Assembly: GCA_017465155.1 (NCBI GenBank)
Contig: JAFTWV010000091.1
Coordinates: 1-38,967 of the forward strand
Reading direction: 5' to 3'
Source: Clostridia bacterium
GTDB lineage: Bacteria > Bacillota > Clostridia > Christensenellales > Aristaeellaceae
Length of the DNA: 38,967 nucleotides
In this document: positions 31,633-38,967 of the stretch, piece after piece
Layout: each line of letters opens with the position of its first letter
How positions within the stretch are numbered: position 1 is the stretch's first letter
The notes under the pieces: generated by a model
Databases searched by the model: none
What the model saw: the letters and a program-made list of their open reading frames with translations, nothing else
What the model was told of the DNA's origin: nothing
Program-made: the position numbers and the translations under genes

Positions 31633-32573
31633 GCAACCAGGAATTCATCGCCGTCTATCTCATCACCGGCTTCCTTGAGAGCGGCAAAACCTCGCTGATC
31701 AACTCCATGCTGCAGGATGAAGACTTCTCCCGCGGTCAGAAGACGCTGATCATCTGCTGCGAGGAGGGCATCGAAGAGTATGACGTGGACGCTCTGGCCA
31801 AGGGGGACACCACCATCGTCACCCTCGACAGCGCAGACGAAATCACCAGCAAGAAGATGGCCGAGCTGAACGAGACGTACAAGCCCGAACGCGTCATCAT
31901 CGAATACAACAGCGTCTGGACCATTGAGCGTCTGGGCTCCTGCATGCTGCCCCGCAAGTGGGAGGTCGTGCAGATTCTCACCACCGTCGACGCAACCACC
32001 TTCGACAACTATTTCACCAACATGCGGCAGATTATGACCGATCCGATGAAGGTCAGCGATCTGGTGCTGTTCAACCGCTGCGACCCCAAGGCCAACAAGA
32101 GCCCGTGGCGGCGGCAGGTGAAGGCCGTCAACGCCCGCGTGAACGTGATCTTCGAGAATACCGATGGCACCAGCGAGGACGGCGTAGCCGACGAAGACCT
32201 GCCCTACGACATGAAGGCCGGCGTCATCGACATCAGCGATGAGAATATCCCGATCTTCTATCTCGACTCCATGGATCACCCCGAAAGGTATGACCGCAAG
32301 ACCATCCGCATGGTCGGTCAGTGCTTCTCCGACAAGTCCCTGCCCAAGGGCTACTATATGTTCGGCCGCATGGCCATGACCTGCTGCGCGGACGACATCG
32401 CCCCCATCGGCTGGATCACACAGGGCCTGCAGAAGCCCGGAAGCAAGGGGTACATCAAGCTCACCGCCTCCTGCAAGCGCGTGACCTCTCAGGGCGAAAG
32501 CATGCTGATGCTCACCGAGGTACGCACTGAGCCCGCACCCGCACCCAAAGAAAAGTACCTCAATTTCAACTGA
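31629..32573 (+). CDS. G3E-like GTPase fused to a DUF1980/YcgQ-like C-terminal domain
   Basis: A 314-residue protein. The N-terminal part is CobW-like: VYLITGFLESGKTSLINSML (Walker A 14-22, with Glu-Ser where relatives have Gly-Ala) and strands IIEYNSVWTIERL and VVQILTTVDATTF. A CxCC motif is absent (only Cys43-Cys44), and NRCD (149-152) stands for NKxD. The C-terminus, about 222-305, with GYYMFGRMAMTCCADDIAPIGW, matches the conserved core of DUF1980 (YcgQ/TIGR03943), a family linked to zinc-responsive loci in Bacillus. The start overlaps the upstream stop by four bases. Together the pair suggests a zinc or related metal function. The DUF1980 match is by eye. Confidence 0.8.
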   Translation: MSNQEFIAVYLITGFLESGKTSLINSMLQDEDFSRGQKTLIICCEEGIEEYDVDALAKGDTTIVTLDSADEITSKKMAELNETYKPERVIIEYNSVWTIERLGSCMLPRKWEVVQILTTVDATTFDNYFTNMRQIMTDPMKVSDLVLFNRCDPKANKSPWRRQVKAVNARVNVIFENTDGTSEDGVADEDLPYDMKAGVIDISDENIPIFYLDSMDHPERYDRKTIRMVGQCFSDKSLPKGYYMFGRMAMTCCADDIAPIGWITQGLQKPGSKGYIKLTASCKRVTSQGESMLMLTEVRTEPAPAPKEKYLNFN

Positions 32574-32579
32574 TCCTCT

Positions 32580-32612
32580 GCGCCGTTCCGCTTGCTGCGG
32601 GGCGGCGCTTTT
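32580..32612 (+). terminator. Intrinsic terminator after the GTPase pair
   Basis: A 12-bp stem GCGCCGTTCCGC (32580-32591) with GCGGGGCGGCGC (32597-32608, two G-U), then four T. Confidence 0.85.
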
Positions 32613-32638
32613 CGCTTGTAAAAATTACCTGCTGCTCC

Positions 32639-32668
32639 TTGACATCGGCGGGCTGGCGCACTTACAAT
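32639..32668 (+). promoter_or_regulatory. Promoter of the secreted protein gene
   Basis: TTGACA (32639-32644), an 18-base spacer and TACAAT (32663-32668), 29 bases before the start codon. Confidence 0.75.
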
Positions 32669-32697
32669 ATCCGCAGGATACCAAGGAGGCTGCGATC

Positions 32698-33927
32698 ATG
32701 ATGAAGCTGCTGCTCGCCCTGCTGATGCTTTGCCTGCTGCCCTGCGCCGGCGCAGAGGAGGCGTCCGTCCATATTCTCGACCTGAGCGACATGACCCTGC
32801 TGACCCAGAGCAGCGAGGACGTGTCGGCAGACTTTCTGCGCCTCTGCCCGGAGGCGGACGCGGACACAGTGCGCTGCATCACGCCGGAATATACCTTCCT
32901 GCAATACGGCCTGTCCTCGACAGCGGTGTACGCCACACCTGACGGCACGGCATGGGTCATGAAAGGCGAGAGCGTCTTCCGCATGACCGACCCGGGCTGC
33001 CGCGTGACCAGCATCCACCCGGTCTCCCTGCGGTTCATCTCCCACTGGCAGGTCGACAAAGGGCTGCTCTATACGCAGCAGCGCGACGACGAAACAGCCG
33101 TGCGCTGCCTCGACCTGCAGACCGGCGAGATCACGCCCCTGCTGACCGCGGAGGGCAGCCTTGTGATCGTCGCGCCCAGTCTGCACCTCACCAATTCCGG
33201 TTACACGCCTCTGCCCGGGTACAGCGACCTGCTGCTGTGCACTGCACAGATCACGCAGATGGAGACCTCCGATCCCGCCCTGACCTACGCGGTGGAGACG
33301 GTCGTGGGCGATGTCATATACGACAGCGACACCTACACGGACGGCGTCTACAAGGCAGCTCTCCATCCAGACGGTCATGCCATCGTCGAGTACGACGGCG
33401 AGCGCGTTGCGAGCCTCGAAGCCTTCGCCGCCGTCTACCGCGGGATGTACCCCGATCACGACCTCAGCGACCCCGTCGGGAGCATCTGCGAACGCACCTA
33501 CCTCACTGGTAATCCCGCCTACGGCCGCCTGTATGAGGTCACCTTCAACAACATGGTCTTCCTCTGGAAGGACGGGCAGGCGCACCTGATCAATGACAGC
33601 ATCGGCACCTCTTACGCCATCTTCACCATTGAGGAGGCCATCCTGACCGACCTGAACAGCGATGGCACAGAGGAGCTGGTCTGCGTGTTCGGGTCGGGCT
33701 CGGGCATGTACCGCAACATCGCCGCCTTCTACGACCCGGTCAGCCGCGCGGGGAGGGAGCTGTATACCAGCCTCCTTGACAGTGACGCAGACGTGCTGCA
33801 CCTGCAGATGGAAGACGGCACGTGTCAGCTGTATAAGGGGGACACGCTGCTGGGCACGGTGATGCAGCACGGTCTGGACACAGACGGTTTCAACCTGACG
33901 AACCTGTTGGATATGCTGGGCTTCTGA
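32698..33927 (+). CDS. Secreted protein of unknown function
   Basis: A 409-residue exported protein with a signal peptide (about 1-19, cleavage near AGA-EE). I recognise no family. The mature part is rich in short beta-strand-like blocks (TAWVMKGESVFRMTD, LLYTQQRDDETAVRCLDLQTGEITPLL, ILTDLNSDGTEELVCVFGSGSGM). The last contains a calcium-binding-like DLNSDGTEE reminiscent of FG-GAP/VCBS repeats, so a beta-propeller is plausible. AAGGAGG lies eight bases before ATG 32698. It is monocistronic, between its own promoter and a bidirectional terminator. Confidence 0.75.
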   Translation: MMKLLLALLMLCLLPCAGAEEASVHILDLSDMTLLTQSSEDVSADFLRLCPEADADTVRCITPEYTFLQYGLSSTAVYATPDGTAWVMKGESVFRMTDPGCRVTSIHPVSLRFISHWQVDKGLLYTQQRDDETAVRCLDLQTGEITPLLTAEGSLVIVAPSLHLTNSGYTPLPGYSDLLLCTAQITQMETSDPALTYAVETVVGDVIYDSDTYTDGVYKAALHPDGHAIVEYDGERVASLEAFAAVYRGMYPDHDLSDPVGSICERTYLTGNPAYGRLYEVTFNNMVFLWKDGQAHLINDSIGTSYAIFTIEEAILTDLNSDGTEELVCVFGSGSGMYRNIAAFYDPVSRAGRELYTSLLDSDADVLHLQMEDGTCQLYKGDTLLGTVMQHGLDTDGFNLTNLLDMLGF

Positions 33928-33942
33928 AACAAGTGCATCACA

Positions 33943-33977
33943 AAGGGCGAAGCTGCCGCGTTGACAGCTCCGCCCTT
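33943..33977. terminator. Bidirectional terminator
   Basis: AAGGGCG (33943-33949) pairs with CGCCCTT (33971-33977), extended by AGCTG/CAGCT. It separates two convergent genes. Confidence 0.7.
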
Positions 33978-34007
33978 GCTGTATGGATTGATACGAGAAT
34001 ATGCCAT

Positions 34008-34607
34008 TCAGAAACCGATGATCCTCCGCAAGCCCTCCACATCCCGCGTTTCATCGTCAAAGAGGATGGTCTGCATGCCCATCGCCTGCGGGACAGCGAG
34101 GTTCTGGGCTGTGTTGTCGATGAAGACGCAGTCCTCCGCCGTCACACCCAGCCTTATCAGCGCAGCGTCGAAGATCGCGCGCTCCCCCTTGCCGCTGCCG
34201 ACCTCGGCGGAGATCGCCACTGCGTCGAACAGGTCATGCAAGCCATGGTGCTTTAATATGGCGTGCACGCGGTCGGCCTTGTTGTCCGTCACGAGGGCGA
34301 TCCGGCAACCCTGTGCCTTCATCTCCCGCGCGATCGCCAGCATGCCGCCGTCCATCGGGGTCTCGATAAAGGCCGTGTGCAGCAGCGCGAGGTCGATCTC
34401 CTGCCCCGCCTCGGCACACAGCTCCGGCCAGATGGCCGCATGGGTCGTGCTGCCGTTCAGCAGCGCCCGGTTGTGGCGGCAGTAGGCCGTGCGCAGCGTC
34501 TCCTCCGGCAGCCCGGTATGATCCGCAAGGGAGCGCAGGGTCGACTGCGAACCGGTCTTATCCGTGGTCAGCACACCGTCAAGGTCAAACAGAACAGCTC
34601 TGGGCAC
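34008..34607 (-). CDS. HAD-superfamily hydrolase
   Basis: A 199-residue phosphatase-like protein. Motif I is FDLDGVLT (nucleophile Asp8, acid Asp10), motif II is ALVTDNKAD, motif III Lys lies in VGSGKGERAIFD and motif IV is DCVFIDNTAQN. The small cap resembles subfamily IA sugar or nucleotide phosphatases. The start is GTG at 34607, with GGAGG eight bases upstream that lies inside the 3' end of the acetyltransferase gene. The two genes are separated by three bases and probably translated together. The substrate is unknown. Confidence 0.88.
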   Translation of the reverse strand: MPRAVLFDLDGVLTTDKTGSQSTLRSLADHTGLPEETLRTAYCRHNRALLNGSTTHAAIWPELCAEAGQEIDLALLHTAFIETPMDGGMLAIAREMKAQGCRIALVTDNKADRVHAILKHHGLHDLFDAVAISAEVGSGKGERAIFDAALIRLGVTAEDCVFIDNTAQNLAVPQAMGMQTILFDDETRDVEGLRRIIGF

Positions 34608-34610
34608 GGC

Positions 34611-35231
34611 TCATTCCTCCCCGAAAATGGCAGGGTCGATGGCCCGCCCGCGGAAGTACGTCCGACGGTCCTTATCCCCGATGGGCCGCAGCACCCGGCA
34701 GGGGTTGCCCACGGCGACCACGTTCGCCGGGATATCCCGCGTCACGACGCTCCCTGCGCCGATGACAGAGTTATCTCCAATGGTCACGCCCGGCAGCACG
34801 ATGACCCCCGCCCCCAGCCAGCAGTTGCGGCCGATGCGGATGGGCATGTTGTACTGCATGCCGCGCTCCCGCAGCTCCGGGAGGATAGGATGACCGCCGG
34901 TCGCCAGCACAACGTTCGGTCCCAGCATGGTGTAATCGCCGATGTAGATGTGCGTGTCGTCCACGAGCGTCAGGTTGAAATTGGCATACACGCCCTTGCC
35001 CAGATGGGTGTGATGGCCGCCCCAGTTGGAGTGCAGCGGCGGCTCGATATAGCAGTTCTCGCCTACCTCGGCGAACATCTCCCGCAGCATTGCGCCCCGC
35101 CTTTCCAGCTCATGAGGACGGGTGGCATTGTAATCATACTGACGTTCCAGACATTGCAGCTGTTCGCGGAAGATCGCTTCGTCGCCGGGATTGTAGATAT
35201 CTCCGGAATGGAGCTTCTCGTACTCAGTCAT
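34611..35231 (-). CDS. Maltose/galactoside O-acetyltransferase family (left-handed beta-helix)
   Basis: A 206-residue acetyl-CoA dependent sugar acetyltransferase. The N-terminal maltose-acetyltransferase segment (MTEYEKLHSGDIYNPGDEAI) is followed by hexapeptide-repeat beta-helix with the catalytic His region ATGGHPILPELR and the acceptor loop NFNLTLVDD; the end has GAGSVVTRDIPANVVAVGNPCRVLR. AGGAGG lies six bases before the ATG. It is transcribed from a promoter that overlaps the divergent M50 gene promoter. Confidence 0.93.
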   Translation of the reverse strand: MTEYEKLHSGDIYNPGDEAIFREQLQCLERQYDYNATRPHELERRGAMLREMFAEVGENCYIEPPLHSNWGGHHTHLGKGVYANFNLTLVDDTHIYIGDYTMLGPNVVLATGGHPILPELRERGMQYNMPIRIGRNCWLGAGVIVLPGVTIGDNSVIGAGSVVTRDIPANVVAVGNPCRVLRPIGDKDRRTYFRGRAIDPAIFGEE

Positions 35232-35260
35232 ATGCAGCCTCCTGTATATTTGATGTTCCC

Positions 35261-35289
35261 ATCATAGCATACTTTGACAGCGCGCACAA
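35261..35289 (-). promoter_or_regulatory. Promoter of the acetyltransferase-HAD pair
   Basis: On the minus strand TTGTGC (35289-35284), a 17-base spacer and TATGAT (35266-35261). It overlaps the plus-strand promoter. Confidence 0.65.
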
Positions 35290-35302
35290 GTTCGCGTATA
35301 AT
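35274..35302 (+). promoter_or_regulatory. Consensus promoter of the M50-like gene cluster
   Basis: TTGACA (35274-35279), a 17-base spacer and TATAAT (35297-35302). It gives a leader of about 135 bases before ATG 35445. Confidence 0.85.
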
Positions 35303-35444
35303 GGCTGTATACAAATGCAATGCTCCCGGACGTTTCTGCAGGCGTCAGCAACCCGCTTTGCCGGTAAACTCCCCGGGCCGGTATGCATCTGTTCTCTTCA
35401 CTCCGGATTCGATTCATTCCTTCTTACAGAAAGAGAGGCGCCCC

Positions 35445-36614
35445 ATGTCCAATAAGAAACAAAAAAAGCCCTTCGATTTCAAAAAGCTCCCGCTGATTAT
35501 CCTCGGCGCTGCGGCCTATCTCATCGTCTGCGGCGGGCTGGGGTGGATGCTGGGCAGCTTCACCGATACTGCTGCCGGCGGCAACGATGCGCTCGCCTTT
35601 GCCTACCTGATGGGCGCGCTGGCGCTGCTCATCGCAGCCTTCTTTGTGCAGATCATCCTCCATGAAGCAGGACATCTCGTCTTCGGCCTGCTTTCGGGCT
35701 ACCAGTTCGTGTCCTTCAACGTGCTGGGCTTCATCTGGCAGAAGGGTCCTGACGGCAAGCTGCACTGCGGCAGGATGCAGATTGCCGGTGCCGGCGGGCA
35801 GTGTCTGATGTCGCCGCCGGATTACGACGAAGGCCGCTTCCCCTTCACACTGTACAACCTGGGCGGCGTGATCATGAATCTGGTCGTCTCTGCCGTCTGC
35901 CTGCTGCTGGCGCTGATCACGCCGCAGTTTCCGCTATTGTTCCTGTTCCTGCTGGAGCTGACGCTGGTGGGCGTGTTTTTCGCGCTGACAAATGGCCTGC
36001 CCATCCCCGTTGCGGCCATTCAGAACGACGGCAAGAACCTGCTGTGCATCCGCAAGGACGTGCATGCCCGCCGCGCCTTCTGGGTGCAGATGACCATCGC
36101 CGCCGAGATCACCCGGGGCAAGCGCCTGAAGGACATGCCCGATGCATGGTTTGCCGCCTACCCGGAGGAAGCCATGGAAAACCCCATCGTCTCTGCCATC
36201 GCAGTGATGAACACCTCGCGTCTGATGGACATGCTGGACTTTACCGCTGCCGAGGCCGCCATCCGCACGCTGCTGGCCCGCGAAAAGGGTCTCGTCGGGC
36301 TGTACCGGATGACCATGGGCTGCGACGGCGCCGTGTGCGAGCTGATTGCGGGCCGTCCGGACGATCTCACCGAGAGCCTGTCCAGCAAGGAGAACCAGCA
36401 GCTCATGAAGGCTATGAAGACCTATCCCTCCATGCTGCGTACCCAGTATGCCATCGCGCTGCTCAGGGACCGCGACGCAGACAAAGCAGATGCTCTCCTC
36501 GCCGACTTTGAGGCTGCAGCCCGCAAGCACCCGAATCCGCAGGAGATTATCGGCGAACGCGAGCTGCTGCTGGCCATCCAGAACGCCGCCCTGAACGGAG
36601 GAAACGCCGAATGA
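35445..36614 (+). CDS. M50-like (site-2 protease fold) membrane protein
   Basis: A 389-residue membrane protein. The zinc-binding HEAGH motif (residues 73-77) lies in a membrane helix (FFVQIILHEAGHLVFGLLSG), as in M50 metalloproteases. A second helix pair contains the Asn-Gly segment LTNGLPIPVAAIQNDG, which may hold the third ligand region. Residues after about 230 form a soluble helical tail rich in Ala/Leu pairs, possibly TPR-like. ATG 35445 has a purine-rich AAAGAGAGG upstream. It starts the five-gene run to 38474. Peptidase activity is not proven; the substrate is unknown. Confidence 0.8.
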   Translation: MSNKKQKKPFDFKKLPLIILGAAAYLIVCGGLGWMLGSFTDTAAGGNDALAFAYLMGALALLIAAFFVQIILHEAGHLVFGLLSGYQFVSFNVLGFIWQKGPDGKLHCGRMQIAGAGGQCLMSPPDYDEGRFPFTLYNLGGVIMNLVVSAVCLLLALITPQFPLLFLFLLELTLVGVFFALTNGLPIPVAAIQNDGKNLLCIRKDVHARRAFWVQMTIAAEITRGKRLKDMPDAWFAAYPEEAMENPIVSAIAVMNTSRLMDMLDFTAAEAAIRTLLAREKGLVGLYRMTMGCDGAVCELIAGRPDDLTESLSSKENQQLMKAMKTYPSMLRTQYAIALLRDRDADKADALLADFEAAARKHPNPQEIIGERELLLAIQNAALNGGNAE

Positions 36615-36934
36615 GCCGCATCGTCCACGGGAAGCTGGTGCGCGACCTCATCCCTGAAATCATCGAAGCCTCGGGCAAAAGCTGCACCATCCGCACGCTC
36701 TCCCAGGAGGAATACATCACCGCCCTCGACGCAAAGCTGAATGAGGAGCTGTCCGAGTATCAGGCCGACCACTCCCTGGAGGAGCTGGCCGACCTGCTGG
36801 AGGTCATGATGGCCGTGACCGCCGCGCGCGGGCACGATTTCAGCGAGGTCGAAGCCCTGCGCCGGGATAAAGCCGCCAACCGCGGAGGCTTTCAGCAGCG
36901 CATCTGGCTGGAAAGTGTCCAGGCCCCCGATTGA
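36611..36934 (+). CDS. MazG-like nucleotide pyrophosphohydrolase
   Basis: A 107-residue all-alpha NTP-pyrophosphatase. The typical start KLVRDLIPEIIE is followed by EEYITALDAKLNEELSEY and ELADLLEVMMAV, which supply the ExxE and ExxD metal-binding residues. The size fits the small phosphoribosyl-ATP pyrophosphohydrolase-like proteins that clean up aberrant nucleotides. It overlaps the upstream stop by four bases (ATGA) and is followed 14 bases later by a Nudix gene. Confidence 0.9.
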   Translation: MSRIVHGKLVRDLIPEIIEASGKSCTIRTLSQEEYITALDAKLNEELSEYQADHSLEELADLLEVMMAVTAARGHDFSEVEALRRDKAANRGGFQQRIWLESVQAPD

Positions 36935-36948
36935 TAAGGAGGTTCCCC

Positions 36949-37479
36949 ATGTCCCGCGATATTCTCTTTGACCACGGAAACGCACGATTCTCCTACCGCA
37001 TCAGCGCCATCCCTGTACATGAGGGACGCGTACTGCTGCAATGCCCGGTCGGAACGAATGAATACGCCTTCATCGGCGGGCATGTAGCCTTCGGCGAAAC
37101 AGCAAGGGATACTTTGCTTCGCGAAATCCGCGAGGAGCTTCATGCAGACGCGGTCATCGGCGACCTCATTGCCGTGGGCGAGGTATACATCGACTGGGGC
37201 TTTTGTCCTGACGGCAGTCCGCGCCACTGTCATCAAATCGGATTGTACTTCATGACTGCTGTGGACGTGCAGCAGCTTCCGCCCGGCGATACCTTCTTCG
37301 GCTGGGACGAGGCAGGCAACGCACGGTATCACCTGCAGTACCAGTGGGTGCCGCTGAAGGAGCTGCACAGTCTGACCGTCTATCCGCCAGAGGTTGCCCG
37401 TCACATTCTCTCAGGCCACGGGGATGTGCTGCACTTCACCTACACCGAGCTGCCGGAAGAAACGCGCTGGCCTGATTGA
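36949..37479 (+). CDS. Nudix hydrolase
   Basis: A 176-residue protein. The Nudix box is GGHVAFGETARDTLLREIREEL (residues about 44-65, split here as G-x5-E-x7-REIREEL), which binds Mg and cleaves nucleoside diphosphate linked substrates. AAGGAGG lies six bases before ATG 36949; the earlier ATG 36931 has none. It lies in the M50-MazG-Nudix-GNAT-kinase run and may share a nucleotide-cleaning role with the MazG-like protein. Confidence 0.93.
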   Translation: MSRDILFDHGNARFSYRISAIPVHEGRVLLQCPVGTNEYAFIGGHVAFGETARDTLLREIREELHADAVIGDLIAVGEVYIDWGFCPDGSPRHCHQIGLYFMTAVDVQQLPPGDTFFGWDEAGNARYHLQYQWVPLKELHSLTVYPPEVARHILSGHGDVLHFTYTELPEETRWPD

Positions 37480-37527
37480 CGCCGCGCAATGCACCTCTGT
37501 CTCCCCCTGACGCAAAGGAGGTACTCC

Positions 37528-37938
37528 ATGGACGTGATCATCCGCACTGCCTGCCCTGCTGATTTGTCCTTTCTCTCCGAACACGACCGGCACATCCCCC
37601 TGCCCGAGCTGGACAGCATCATTCATTTGCAACGTGTCCTCATCATGGATGTGGATGGCAAGCCCGTCGGCTGGCTCCGCTGGGGTATGTTCTGGGACAA
37701 CACGCCCTTCATGAACCTGCTCTATCTGCTGGACAGCCACCGGCTGCAGGGGCATGGCCGCGCACTGGTTGCCCACTGGGAGCAGGCCATGCGCAGCGCA
37801 GGCCATACCGCTGTCATGACCTCCACGCAGGCCAACGAGGGTGCGCAGCATTTCTACCGCCGTCTCGGGTACCGCGATATCGGCGGCTTCCTGCTGCCGG
37901 ATGAAGCCTACGAGCTGATCATGATGAAGGAGCTGTAA
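37528..37938 (+). CDS. GNAT family N-acetyltransferase
   Basis: A 136-residue acetyl-CoA dependent acetyltransferase. Strand 4 to motif A is FMNLLYLLDSHRLQGHGRALVAHWEQAM (the R/QxxGxG/A pyrophosphate-binding loop is RLQGHGRA) and motif B ends HFYRRLGYRDIG. AAAGGAGG lies seven bases before ATG 37528; an upstream ATG at 37489 lacks a site. The substrate is unknown. The next gene starts three bases after its stop. Confidence 0.9.
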   Translation: MDVIIRTACPADLSFLSEHDRHIPLPELDSIIHLQRVLIMDVDGKPVGWLRWGMFWDNTPFMNLLYLLDSHRLQGHGRALVAHWEQAMRSAGHTAVMTSTQANEGAQHFYRRLGYRDIGGFLLPDEAYELIMMKEL

Positions 37939-37940
37939 GC

Positions 37941-38474
37941 ATGGACGTTATGACCGTCAACAACAGCACTTATCCGGTACAGCGGCTGCTCGGCCGGGGC
38001 AAGGGCGGATATTCCTATCTTGTCGGCAATGCTGAGCAGCGCTTCGTCATCAAGCAGATTCATCACGAGCCCTGTGATTACTACACCTTCGGCAACAAAC
38101 TTGAAGCTGAACAAACCGATTATCTCCGCCTGCGGTCTGCCGGAATCCGTGTTCCGGAGCTGCTGGATGTTGATGTTCAGCAGGAACGCATCCTCAAGGC
38201 TTACATTGACGGCCCGACAGTCTACGACCTTGTGCTGCATGATGCGCTGCCGCAGGAGCTGATGCAGCAGGGCCACGACATGGCCGCTCAGGCCCGCGCC
38301 GCCGGCTTGAACATCGACTATTTTCCCACGAACTTCGTCCTGCAGGACGGTCTGCTGTACTACGTTGACTACGAGTGCAACGCCTACATGGAGGAATGGA
38401 GCTTCGAGCGCTGGGGCATTCAGTACTGGTCAAAGACGGAAGCGTTCCTTGCTTATGCAGCGGCGCACCCTTGA
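37941..38474 (+). CDS. Minimal protein kinase-like protein
   Basis: A 177-residue protein that keeps the core kinase elements in a compressed form: a glycine-rich loop LLGRGKGGYSYLV (16-28), the lysine in RFVIKQIHH (Lys38), a hinge-like LKAYIDGPTVYDL (85-97), a catalytic-type Asp126 and Asn131 in NIDYFPTNFVLQDG, and a metal-binding Asp143 in YYVDYEC in place of DFG. It resembles the Bud32/RIO/Kdo-kinase group of atypical kinases in size. AAGGAG lies eight bases upstream of the ATG. It is the last gene of the run and is followed by a strong terminator. The substrate is unknown. Confidence 0.75.
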   Translation: MDVMTVNNSTYPVQRLLGRGKGGYSYLVGNAEQRFVIKQIHHEPCDYYTFGNKLEAEQTDYLRLRSAGIRVPELLDVDVQQERILKAYIDGPTVYDLVLHDALPQELMQQGHDMAAQARAAGLNIDYFPTNFVLQDGLLYYVDYECNAYMEEWSFERWGIQYWSKTEAFLAYAAAHP

Positions 38475-38515
38475 ACCGGACAAGCCTTGCCCTGCCGCCG
38501 ATGACCGCATCAAAA

Positions 38516-38557
38516 CAGGCCCGGAGCCACATCCAGTATCGGGTGGCTCCGGGCCTG
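38516..38557 (+). terminator. Strong stem-loop terminator
   Basis: Perfect 15-bp arms CAGGCCCGGAGCCAC (38516-38530) and 38543-38557; only a short T-run (CTGTTTAT) follows. Confidence 0.75.
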
Positions 38558-38815
38558 CTGTTTATGTGTTCTTCACGGAAATTAGGAAAACGAAGGTCTG
38601 CGACGGCCAGGGGACGCATGAACATTTCTCGTCGTTTCACAGAATGTCCCTGAATCCTGTAAGGGATTCATCACTTGACCCGTTTTTCAATGAAGCGGTA
38701 AATTGGAATTTATCAGTATGATGCGTGAACGGCGCTTCCGCATTCCATGCACCGCATGCGTTCCTCCAAGCCGGTGCGGCTGCCGCTCAACCCGCAAAGG
38801 AGCCATGCGGCGACT

Positions 38816-38866
38816 TTGCAGAGGATTGCTTCCGCCGCAAGCGGAAATTCAGGCAATCCTCTGCAA
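38816..38866. repeat. Nested inverted repeat
   Basis: Perfect 14-bp arms TTGCAGAGGATTGC (38816-38829) and 38853-38866 enclose a second perfect hairpin, TTCCGC (38830-38835) with GCGGAA (38841-38846). Confidence 0.85.
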
Positions 38867-38922
38867 CCGGAGCCGCCCCGCTTTGCAGCCGCGCGACCAA
38901 CTTCCAAGAGGACGGAGGGGGG

Positions 38923-38955
38923 CCGGGGGGGAAGCACCTTTTTGCTTCCCCCCGG
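38923..38955. repeat. G/C-run hairpin, third member of the dispersed family
   Basis: CCGGGGGGGAAGC (38923-38935) pairs with GCTTCCCCCCGG (38944-38955) around a T-rich loop. The same arms form the hairpin at 12736-12767, and the left arm alone occurs near 26079-26089. Confidence 0.7.
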
Positions 38956-38967
38956 CGGCGTTTCGCC

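Larger units (their letters stand above)
38558..38967. other. Gene-free end of the window with inverted repeats
   Basis: No reading frame here looks like a gene. It holds a nested inverted repeat at 38816-38866 and a G/C-run hairpin at 38923-38955. Confidence 0.65.

Overview
This is a GC-rich window of bacterial chromosome with densely packed genes, short gaps, AGGAGG-type ribosome binding sites and consensus -35/-10 promoters. A T-box riboswitch, a SpoIID-domain protein, ECF transporter parts and Thr/Pro-rich surface linkers point to a Firmicute, most likely a GC-rich gut-type Clostridia lineage (Christensenellales or Oscillospirales-like). That placement is inference; no rRNA or tRNA gene is present to settle it.

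Layout, left to right. (1) 1-3477: the 3' part of glnS (with an apparent one-base frameshift near 172), a cluster of three hairpins with an 18-bp direct repeat, a DUF559 nuclease-like gene, and gltX. (2) 3537-6913: an ECF transporter S component behind a perfect consensus promoter that overlaps a 14-bp palindrome, then divergent threonine aldolase (-) and L-cysteine desulfidase (+). (3) 6984-9416: an aromatic amino acid operon, aroF-aroB, preceded by a promoter, a Tyr/Phe-rich leader peptide and an intrinsic terminator, which is the layout of a transcription attenuator. (4) 9583-17629: an AraC-type regulator, a secreted SpoIID/SH3b protein, an APH-like kinase, and sbcD-sbcC. (5) 17719-25847: a cupin and a large anchored beta-propeller protein (-), then rubrerythrin, a DUF362 ferredoxin-type protein, a zinc-ribbon membrane protein, rsmA and dut (+). 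(6) 26255-30214 (-): a tryptophan-type ABC importer (substrate-binding protein, permease, ATPase) behind a T-box whose specifier reads UGG (Trp), with a SAM methyltransferase gene embedded between the binding protein and the permease. (7) 30376-32573: two translationally coupled G3E (CobW/COG0523) GTPases. The first carries four near-identical 51-bp repeats coding a His/Cys-rich metal-binding stretch; the second appears fused to a DUF1980/YcgQ-like domain. (8) 32698-38474: a secreted protein of unknown function, HAD hydrolase and sugar O-acetyltransferase (-), then a tight string of M50-like membrane protein, MazG-like, Nudix, GNAT and a minimal kinase-like protein. (9) 38475-38967: a gene-free end with a strong terminator and complex inverted repeats.

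The most noteworthy items are the aroF attenuator, the Trp T-box operon with its embedded methyltransferase, and the His-repeat GTPase paired with a GTPase-DUF1980 fusion, which together look like a metal (probably zinc) handling module. Two kinds of non-coding repeat also stand out: a hairpin family with G6-7AAG/CTTC5-6 arms found at three places, and hairpin clusters next to DUF559 and upstream of rsmA. No CRISPR array, rRNA, tRNA or intact insertion sequence was seen.
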